Below, one piece after another: positions 57,811 through 64,000 of a stretch of DNA of 64,000 nucleotides. Position numbers and translations under genes: made by a program. Each line of letters opens with the position of its first letter. The stretch's first letter is position 1. The notes beneath the pieces are model-generated. The model did not search any database. It worked only from the letters and a program-made list of their open reading frames with translations, and was not told the DNA's origin. The DNA is taken from positions 18,495 through 82,494 of the forward strand of contig JASAOO010003504.1 in NCBI GenBank assembly GCA_030849075.1, in the 5' to 3' direction. This DNA comes from Zelonia costaricensis (Eukaryota > Euglenozoa > Kinetoplastea > Trypanosomatida > Trypanosomatidae).

Positions 57811-58505
57811 GGGACGTGCAGGTGGTGCGCCCGCCCACCCCACCCCCCGCCGCCGCTGTGTGCGCCACTCTCCGCCACCCCAACCGTACCTCATTTGCCT
57901 GCCTTATTTGCGCCGTCTGACGTCGCTTCAGGCTTTCCGCCACTCCGTCTCGACCCCCTCGGCGACGCGGCGTCGCACCAGACGCGTTCGCATCGCTCCC
58001 GCCTTCTGCAACCTGGTCCCGGTATCCGTGTCCGCCACGGCTGGCCAACAGAGAGCGACACACATACACACACACGCGCGCGCATGCAACAACTACGCGG
58101 CTACTCGAGGTGCAGCGGCTTGGCGGTGGGTGACGTAAGAGTCGCGCGTGCCCACGCTTCTCTGTCGCACACGCCGCGCTGCGTGCCCTGCAACACGCTG
58201 TCCCTGTGCACTCTGTTTGCGTCTTCCGCCACTCGCACCCTTCTCCTGTGGCGGTGCACGCACGAGGTGCGGTCCCACCATCGCCCCGCCCTATTGTGCA
58301 CGTCTATGCCCCACCTCGCCATCCCTCCTCTCTCCTCCCTCCAACACACACACACACACACACACACACGTATACAAGCGCACACGCGCAGCTGCACCAT
58401 CGACCGAAGCGGCTACAGCAGTCAGGCCCACATACAGAGCCCTCCTCTCCTCGCCGCCCCAACCCCTGACCCCGTCGTGCACTCCACACACGCCGCGCCG
58501 CGACG
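57811..58505. other. Spacer, no gene seen
   Basis: No gene is seen. A pyrimidine tract (58310-58342) is followed by a CA run (58344-58369), then AGs near 58377 and 58390 that could serve the next gene. Confidence 0.5.
58344..58369. repeat. (CA)n microsatellite
   Basis: A 26-bp CA run upstream of the gene at 58506, typical of the CA tracts found ahead of many start codons in this window. Confidence 0.9.
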
Positions 58506-60155
58506 ATGCGTGAGGTCAACATCGGCACCGCCGACATCGAGCGCGCGGGCAGCAACGGCCGCAGCAGCAGCAGCAACGGCCGCGCAAATGGAGCGGGCAG
58601 CGCCCACCATCACGGCGACCCACTGCAGCAGCAGCAGCCCGCCCTCTCCGAGGTGGAGACGCACCTGCAGCGCGTGCGCCTCGAGCTCTGCGGTGAGCGC
58701 TACCCATCGAGCGGGTACGCGCTGCGGGCTGTCGTGCCCGCCACCCCCGCCGGCCTCGCCCGTGCCGCGGCCCTCGAAGACCTTATGGACCAGGTGCGCT
58801 ACTGGGCCGTCGAGGAGGCGACGACGTTCTGCCACGAGCCGAGCCGCCTCGCGGAGACCGAGGCACCGGAGGCGGTGGTGGCCTGCCTCGCCACCGGCCG
58901 CGCCTCCCTCATCACGCAGGCGCTGCGCGTCGTGCAGCCCATGCTTGGCCATCGCCAGACCGCCGCAGAGCTGCGCCGCGTGCTGGGCGAAGTGCAGGGC
59001 CGCCGCGATGCAGCGGCCGCTGCGGCGCCTCTGCCGGACGGCTGCGACCCGCTCTTCGCCTTCCTGGCTGACGTGCTGACGCAGTACACGGGAGTCGTGC
59101 CGTTGCTGATCGAGGTGCTCAGCACCGCCACCGCCGCCCTCGTGCACGCAGGTGCTGCACGCGCCAGCGACGACGTCCTCGCACCCGACGCGGAGAGTGA
59201 GGCGGACGCGCACGCAGAGGCCCAGCGTCAGCGCGTCGCCCCGCTTGTCGTCGCCCTGCATGAGACCACTCTTGTGCACCAGCTGGAGTGCACGATGCGG
59301 CGTCACGTGTCTGTGGCGCAGGTGCAGGTCGAGGGCGTGGCCTTCTTCGCTGCCCTCGTGGACCTGCCGTGGCCCTTCCCCGACGACGCGGACGAGGCCG
59401 TCGCGGACGGGGCATCACCGCCGTCGCTGGCAGACATCGTGGCGTGCAGCGACGGCATCTTGGCCGTGCTGCGGGCCGCCCTAGACCACCACCGGCAGCA
59501 CCTGTGCGTTACCCGCGGCGTCCTGCACGTTTGGCGCGTCTGCGCCGAGCACCCCCGCAATCGCGTCGCGCTGCTCCGCCACGGCGCCTACGCAGGGGCG
59601 CTGCAGGCGCTGCAGGAGGTCGGGCCGTACACACTCGATGTCAGCCGCACAGTCGCGGAGACCGTCGCCTACTTCGTGCCCTTGCTTGACACGTTCCAGC
59701 GGCGAACCCTGGCCCTGTCCCTGCGCAACCTGCTGCAGCACCGGCCGCAGCTGGAGATGCTGGAGCTGCTGCTGGCGCTCCTCCTCTCCCTCCTGATGGT
59801 GCTGAGCAAGTCGAGGGCGCCGGCGGGTGGCAGCGGGGCTGGGGCCTTCGACCGCTACGCCATGTACCCCCAGCCTCGCTCTTCCAACGCCGCGGCTGCG
59901 CTGCCGCCAGGCGCGTCGTCTGCGGACGGGCAGCGCCCTTCGTCGCGGGCAACGCTGCGGTGCGGCCCCGTGCAGTGGCACCCGCCGCACGACGACGCCG
60001 ACACGTGGCGCTTCCTACTGGAGCAGTGTGCGGTGCCGCAGCAGGTCAGCGGCCTGCTCGCGTACCTCGATAACTGCGAGGTGGTCGACAACGAGGACGC
60101 CGCCGAGGTGGATCGCGTGTGCGAGTTGGCCGCTGCCGTGCTGCAGTTCTTCTGA
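58506..60155 (+). CDS. Helical-repeat (armadillo-like?) protein, unknown function
   Basis: I do not recognise this 549-residue protein. After a Ser/Asn/Gly/Gln-rich start (1-45; poly-Gln and Ser runs) it is mostly alpha-helical, with Leu/Ala/Val-rich helices spaced like armadillo or HEAT repeats, for example VVACLATGRASLITQALRVV and LVVALHETTLVHQLE, then HVWRVCAEHPRNRVALLRHG. The last resembles an ARM-type helix 3 turn. A Leu-rich segment (LELLLALLLSLLMVL, about 420-434) could be a buried helix or a TM segment. A disordered Ser/Ala/Gly stretch follows before a final helical part with acidic residues. It lies between MVP and an EF-hand gene. The ATG at 58506 is the first after the leader. Gene confidence is good; function is open. 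Confidence 0.78.
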   Translation: MREVNIGTADIERAGSNGRSSSSNGRANGAGSAHHHGDPLQQQQPALSEVETHLQRVRLELCGERYPSSGYALRAVVPATPAGLARAAALEDLMDQVRYWAVEEATTFCHEPSRLAETEAPEAVVACLATGRASLITQALRVVQPMLGHRQTAAELRRVLGEVQGRRDAAAAAAPLPDGCDPLFAFLADVLTQYTGVVPLLIEVLSTATAALVHAGAARASDDVLAPDAESEADAHAEAQRQRVAPLVVALHETTLVHQLECTMRRHVSVAQVQVEGVAFFAALVDLPWPFPDDADEAVADGASPPSLADIVACSDGILAVLRAALDHHRQHLCVTRGVLHVWRVCAEHPRNRVALLRHGAYAGALQALQEVGPYTLDVSRTVAETVAYFVPLLDTFQRRTLALSLRNLLQHRPQLEMLELLLALLLSLLMVLSKSRAPAGGSGAGAFDRYAMYPQPRSSNAAAALPPGASSADGQRPSSRATLRCGPVQWHPPHDDADTWRFLLEQCAVPQQVSGLLAYLDNCEVVDNEDAAEVDRVCELAAAVLQFF

Positions 60156-60451
60156 GACGCGCCTTGATCCGTCGTCGCGTTGCTCCTGCTGCGCAGGTAG
60201 CGCACCACACCCGATGAAGGACCACACGCAGAAAGCGAAGTCGCAAACGACAGGGACGCAGCGTCACATGCGCGGCACGGAGAGGTGCCGCTCCCAGCGG
60301 TGCGGCGCCGCACAGCGAGCGGGTGTAGGGACCGTGTCGCACGTGGAAGCCACGCCCCTCAACTGTGATCAGCTAGCGAGAGAACGGTAGGAGCGCTAGC
60401 ACGGTGCACATCATCCCCACCCCCCTGCATCTTCATCTCTCCGCCGCCCTT

Positions 60452-60485
<34 letters not shown>

Positions 60486-60579
60486 GCAGCACACAGACCA
60501 CACCGTGACCTGCAACTGCTGCTGCTGCTGATCTCCCTCACACTCCGAACTTGGCACGCGCCGTCCCACGTAGCCGAAG
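60156..60579. other. Short spacer with a CA run
   Basis: GC-rich 3' part of the previous gene, then a CA run at 60455-60482. AGs at 60488-60489 and 60573 are possible acceptors. No gene is seen. Confidence 0.5.
60455..60482. repeat. (CA)n microsatellite
   Basis: A 28-bp CA run about 100 nt before the EF-hand gene. Confidence 0.9.
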
Positions 60580-61044
60580 ATGTCGGTGCTCTCCGAGGCG
60601 CAGCGCACACGCGCCTCGCTGCAGTTCCTCCTGCTCGACCAGGACTCCGACGGCTTCATCCACAGCGAGCAGCTCGGGCACTTCCTGCGGGCCATCGGCC
60701 TCTGCCCATCTCAGACGGACATCGCCGGCTACATCGCGTTGGTGGACCCCGAGGGGGAGGGGCGAGTGTCCGAGCAGCGCGCCATGGAGCTCTATGAGAA
60801 GCTGTACCCCCAGCGCACCACGCAGGAGGAGCTCCACGCCGCGCTCAATATACTGGACGACGACGTGGACGGCTACCTCACCACCGCGCAGCTCCGCCAC
60901 ATCCTCATCAACCTCGGCGCGCGCCTCTCCGTCGAGGAGGCGGAGGAGGTGCTGAAGGACGTGGAGAAGGACGAGGACGGCATGATCAGCCTCGACGACA
61001 TCATACAGCTGATTATGCCGTCCGACCGCACCGAACCCCTGTAG
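60580..61044 (+). CDS. Calmodulin-like four-EF-hand protein
   Basis: This 154-residue protein has the size and four-hand layout of calmodulin, centrin or myosin light chain. Loop 1 (Asp20-Gln31, DQDSDGFIHSEQ) and loop 3 (Asp93-Gln104, DDDVDGYLTTAQ) keep the Asp ligands. Loop 4 (Glu129-Asp140, EKDEDGMISLDD) starts with Glu instead of Asp. Loop 2 (DPEGEGRVSEQR) is degenerate. None has the bidentate Glu at position 12 (Gln, Arg, Gln, Asp), so calcium affinity should be reduced, and a structural light-chain-like role is plausible. The start ATG at 60580 is close to the conserved region. It is too divergent to be calmodulin itself. Confidence 0.87.
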   Translation: MSVLSEAQRTRASLQFLLLDQDSDGFIHSEQLGHFLRAIGLCPSQTDIAGYIALVDPEGEGRVSEQRAMELYEKLYPQRTTQEELHAALNILDDDVDGYLTTAQLRHILINLGARLSVEEAEEVLKDVEKDEDGMISLDDIIQLIMPSDRTEPL

Positions 61045-61717
61045 AAGAGGGAGAGGCGAGGAGGCCAAGGATGCAGGCGCCGACAGCTGCCTCGCCCCCC
61101 CCCCTCTGCTTGCGCGCCACGTTCTCGTTGCGCCCGCCTCCGCGCCGACCTCGCCTCTTCTCTACCTCTCCAGCGCTTCCTAACCTGCTGACGCCCTTCA
61201 GCGTGTGTGCCGTCGCCTGGAGGAGGAGCGGGGGGGCTTCGCGTGCACCCTGCGGTGCGACGTCTCTGTGCCACCACACCCGTGCCTCCTCGCCTCCTCA
61301 AGCTTCTACGGCCTCTGCCCTCTCCCTGCCACCCGCTGGCCGAGTGCACGCCGCATGTACTGTAGCACATCTCCAAATGATAAGCAAGACAACAGAAGAG
61401 CCTGCCTGATATACTGCACACACACAGACCCACGTACACGCACCCATCAGGGCCACACCTCGAGGTGAGCCTCGATTCCGGGCTATGTGAGTTCGCGCAC
61501 TGGGTCGTGCCGCCTCCCCCTCCCCCCATCCACTCCTCCCACATCCGCCTTGAATCCCTCCCCTCCCCTCCTCCCTCCCCGCGTCCCCACGACTGCCGCG
61601 CGCCCGCCGATGCCCTCGTCACCGCCTCTTCCCCTTCAACCGCCCAACACGCGCAGTGCCGGGAATACCGGCTGCCCCTCACGCGCCGCCGGCCGACTCA
61701 GGTCTCGCACCCTGCAC
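61045..61717. other. Spacer, no gene seen
   Basis: Pyrimidine-rich spacer with a short CA run (61416-61426). The in-frame extension upstream of the next gene starts with GTG at 61487 and is Pro/Ser/Thr-rich, so I treat it as untranslated. Confidence 0.5.
61625..61656 (+). promoter_or_regulatory. Candidate spliced-leader acceptor for ARP6
   Basis: cctcttccccttcaaccgcccaacacgcgcag has AG at 61655-61656, giving a leader of about 61 nt before the ATG at 61718. An upstream ATG at 61609 would then be removed from the mRNA. Confidence 0.4.
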
Positions 61718-63376
61718 ATGCCGCGCGGCCAGCTCCTTCTCGACAGCGGGGGCCACAGCGTCAAGGCCCTGTACCTCCCGGCCCACCACCACCCTCACCG
61801 CACCCGCACGTCGGATGCGGCCACAGCACCCGCGCCGGTGGTGCTCGTCGTGCCCAACTGCGTTGGCGCCGCCGTACACGCCGGGACTGGTGTCCTCGGC
61901 GACCAGCTGGACCGGCTGCCGCACTACCACGGCCTGATGGTGCGTCGCCCCGTCGACCGCGGCTTCATCGTCGACGGCGGGCTGCAGGCCCGAGTCTGGG
62001 AGCACGTCCTGCAGCGCCTCGCCATCGAGTCGGAGGAGGAGCTGGACGTGTGGCTCACAGTCCCCTTCGCCGCCCCGAAGGCCGTCGCGCAGCTGCTCCT
62101 GCTGCTGTGCACGCGCAGCTTCCGCTTCGGCTCCGTCACGCTGGTCAGCAGCACCTTCCTTGCCCTTATCGCCTGCAGCTTCCCGGCGAAGCCGGTGTGC
62201 GGCAGCAACGAGCTCAAGGCCGACACCACGTCCCCCGCAGACCCGGCACCGGAGGCGGCGAAAGGGGGTTCGAGCAGCAACGCCAGCGGCACGGGCCGCA
62301 AGCGCCGCCGCGACGAGGAGGAAGGCGGTGCCTCCACCAGAGCCTTCAGCTCTGCTGACGTTGGTGTGGCTCTTGTCGTAGATGTCGGCTTCTCTGGCAC
62401 CACTGCTGTCCCCTACGTGGACTTCCTTCCTGTTCTCAGCTCCATCACCCGCCTCGACGTCGGCGGTAAGCTGCTCACGAACCGGCTGAAGGAGGTGCTG
62501 TCCTTCTCACAAATGAACGTCATGGAAGACACGTGGCTCATCAACCACGTGAAGGAGCGCTGCTGCGCCGTTGCCACCGACCCGCGGCGCGCGCTGCAGC
62601 ACTGTGCGGCGCTCTGGCAAGGCAAGGTGCGGGAAGAAGTCGAGGAGATGCTGGACACGGAGGCCATGAGGGTTGGCGTACACCCACATATGCACGACGC
62701 AGCGCGACCGCTCCGCTTCTACCTTCCCACCATCCCCGCGCTGCTCCCGCTCGGCGTGCTCGAGGCGGAGCTGCCGGCACGCCTTCCACGCACCACCGCC
62801 GTAGACACCCACGCGCTCCAGCACCTGCTGCTCTGCCAGGAACGCTTCCTCATCCCTGAGCTGCTCTTCACACCGGCGGACGTAGGTCTAGAGCAGCAGG
62901 GCCTCAGCCAGGTCGTCACCGAAGGCGTGTTCCAGCGGGGGTTGCTGCAGCACGTCACCTCGCTGCTGCGCCCCTCCCTCCTGCGCCGCGTGTGCGTGTA
63001 CGGCGGCACAGCGGCGTTGCCACACCTACGCGTCCGCCTCGAGGCCGACGTAGCAGCGGCCGCCGCTGCTAGTAACGTCCACGCCGATGAGCGATGCACT
63101 GACGCGGCCCCTCTGTGTCTCGCCGGCATCCCGCCATTGCCGACGCTCCTGCAGCCCGTCGACGGCTCCAGCGCCGCCTCAGACGACGCCTTGCAGCCCC
63201 TGATCGGCGCGTGGCGCCTCCTCACGGCTGACGCCAATGACGCGTCCACGTCAGCCAGCGAGCTGGTGCGGCTGCGCGCCCTCGTGCAGCAGCGCTCCAC
63301 CGTCGAACTGCAGCACCCACCCGCCGGCCGCGTCACGGTGGAGACCTTCCAGCTCGCCTTGCAGTGCATTCTGTGA
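61718..63376 (+). CDS. ARP6: Actin-related protein 6
   Basis: This 552-residue protein is actin-fold and best matches ARP6. It has an N-terminal LLLDSGGHSVKALYL nucleotide-site element, then PNCVGAAV and RPVDRGFIVDGGLQARVWEHVL (about 70-95). A second phosphate loop VVDVGFSGTTAVPYV follows, and then VGGKLLTNRLKEVLSFSQ and HVKERCCAVATD, ARP6-specific in spacing. QERFLIPELLFTPADVGLEQQG and VCVYGGTAALPHLRVRLEAD complete the C-terminal part. ARP6 is a subunit of the SWR1/SRCAP chromatin remodeller that exchanges H2A for H2A.Z in the nucleus. The protein is about 150 residues longer than animal ARP6 because of a loop at about 168-210 containing GRKRRRDEEE, a possible nuclear localisation signal, plus a longer C-terminal region. 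The ATG at 61718 starts exactly at the actin fold. Confidence 0.88.
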   Translation: MPRGQLLLDSGGHSVKALYLPAHHHPHRTRTSDAATAPAPVVLVVPNCVGAAVHAGTGVLGDQLDRLPHYHGLMVRRPVDRGFIVDGGLQARVWEHVLQRLAIESEEELDVWLTVPFAAPKAVAQLLLLLCTRSFRFGSVTLVSSTFLALIACSFPAKPVCGSNELKADTTSPADPAPEAAKGGSSSNASGTGRKRRRDEEEGGASTRAFSSADVGVALVVDVGFSGTTAVPYVDFLPVLSSITRLDVGGKLLTNRLKEVLSFSQMNVMEDTWLINHVKERCCAVATDPRRALQHCAALWQGKVREEVEEMLDTEAMRVGVHPHMHDAARPLRFYLPTIPALLPLGVLEAELPARLPRTTAVDTHALQHLLLCQERFLIPELLFTPADVGLEQQGLSQVVTEGVFQRGLLQHVTSLLRPSLLRRVCVYGGTAALPHLRVRLEADVAAAAAASNVHADERCTDAAPLCLAGIPPLPTLLQPVDGSSAASDDALQPLIGAWRLLTADANDASTSASELVRLRALVQQRSTVELQHPPAGRVTVETFQLALQCIL

Positions 63377-64000
63377 AGACCGGTTAACACGCATGCGCAT
63401 AAGCGCGTGTACGAGCCGGCAAGTGCGTGTGTGTCTGTGTGTGTGTGTGGCTGCCTCGCACTGCTGAGGGCGGGTGACACCACCAGGCAACACAGGACGG
63501 GGTGAAGCTTTGCCGTGACGCGCAGCCGCGCCGTGGTATCGCTCACTTCGCCATCACCACCGCGTCGCAGCACCAGAAGCGCCTTCCCCTCCCCCCTCCC
63601 CCCCAACAAGTCGCACCGCACCCCCGCTCGCTGCTTTCGCTTCGACCCTCAGCCTCACCGCGTCCATGACCCGACGTGTACCCGGACACAACACAAACCC
63701 ACAAAGCCCACAGTGAGTCGACGCAAGACCCGCGCAGCGCTCACCGGTCGGGAGCCCCCGCCGCGCTGTGCAGTAGGTGCACGCAAGGCACATTCGCGCC
63801 TTACTAAAGCTCTGCCCTTCTCTGCCCGTCAACGCCACGGCCGCACGCAGTCCGTGGTCGTCGCCCCCGCCCCGCCCCGTCCCGTCCCCACACACTCGAC
63901 GTGCGGCCTCCTCCTCTCATGTCCCGCCCACCCCCACCCCCCGGCTGCCACCCGTCCTCACCTGTGCGCACCCTCCCCCACCCTCCCTCCTCCGCCTGCC
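63377..64000. other. Spacer at window end, no gene seen
   Basis: A TG run (63424-63448) soon after the ARP6 stop, then C-rich tracts (63585-63605, 63925-63945). No gene is seen; a downstream gene probably starts outside the window. Confidence 0.5.

Noticed and set aside
55249..57894. An 881-residue antisense open frame over the MVP gene, and similar long antisense frames over 9879-12107, 20990-23005, 36818-39049 and 51951-53954
   Set aside because: They lie opposite well-supported + strand genes, are His/Arg/Ala/Val-rich, and arise from GC-biased codons leaving few stops on the other strand. No motif was recognised.
1..64000. A CRISPR array, bacterial operon signals or phage elements
   Set aside because: No regularly spaced repeats with unique spacers, ribosome-binding sites or phage genes are seen; the sequence is clearly kinetoplastid-like.

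Overview
The window looks like nuclear DNA of a kinetoplastid flagellate, most likely a member of the Leishmaniinae (Leishmania, Leptomonas, Crithidia and relatives). Four features point there. It is GC-rich. All 20 convincing protein genes are intronless and lie on the + strand, as in a directional polycistronic unit. The spacers are full of polypyrimidine tracts followed by AG (candidate spliced-leader acceptors) and of TG/CA dinucleotide runs. Several families are typical of the group: a degenerate calpain-like protein, major vault protein, a mitochondrial type IA topoisomerase and a PPR-like mitochondrial protein. I cannot name the species, and I see no protein gene on the - strand.

Layout. 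0.9-9.2 kb: a tail-anchored protein of unknown function, an FLVCR/SLC49-type MFS transporter, a four-TM protein, a small basic mitochondrial-looking protein and a small multi-TM protein. 9.8-25.2 kb: three large genes, namely an LRR plus multi-domain-III calpain-like pseudoprotease, a mitochondrial topoisomerase IA, and a two-TM receptor-like protein carrying a cyclase-homology domain and a C-terminal active-looking Ser/Thr kinase. 25.2-29.0 kb: a gene-poor stretch with a 106-bp exact duplication around a single N, probably an assembly join. 29.0-39.1 kb: a PPR-like mitochondrial protein, a CAMK-like pseudokinase, a roughly 13-repeat LRR protein and a nodulin-like MFS transporter. 39.1-43.2 kb: a second gene-poor stretch. 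43.2-63.4 kb: a NOP9/Pumilio-like protein, an LRR-TPR-CHAT protein, an LRR protein with a globin-like C-terminus, a long major vault protein, a helical-repeat unknown, a four-EF-hand protein and ARP6.

Main theme. Three proteins (genes at 9834, 46190 and 51768) carry recognisably the same short LRR module, joined to three different folds: calpain-like, CHAT (caspase-like) and globin-like. By eye, each fold has lost key residues: calpain Cys to His, CHAT Cys to Thr, and globin proximal His to Gln. The same window holds a pseudokinase lacking the VAIK Lys, HRD Asp and DFG Asp, a cyclase-homology domain without its first metal Asp, and an EF-hand protein with no position-12 Glu in any loop. This suggests a set of LRR-tagged, enzyme-derived scaffold or sensor proteins. 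The sequence relationships are visible here; a shared function is inference.
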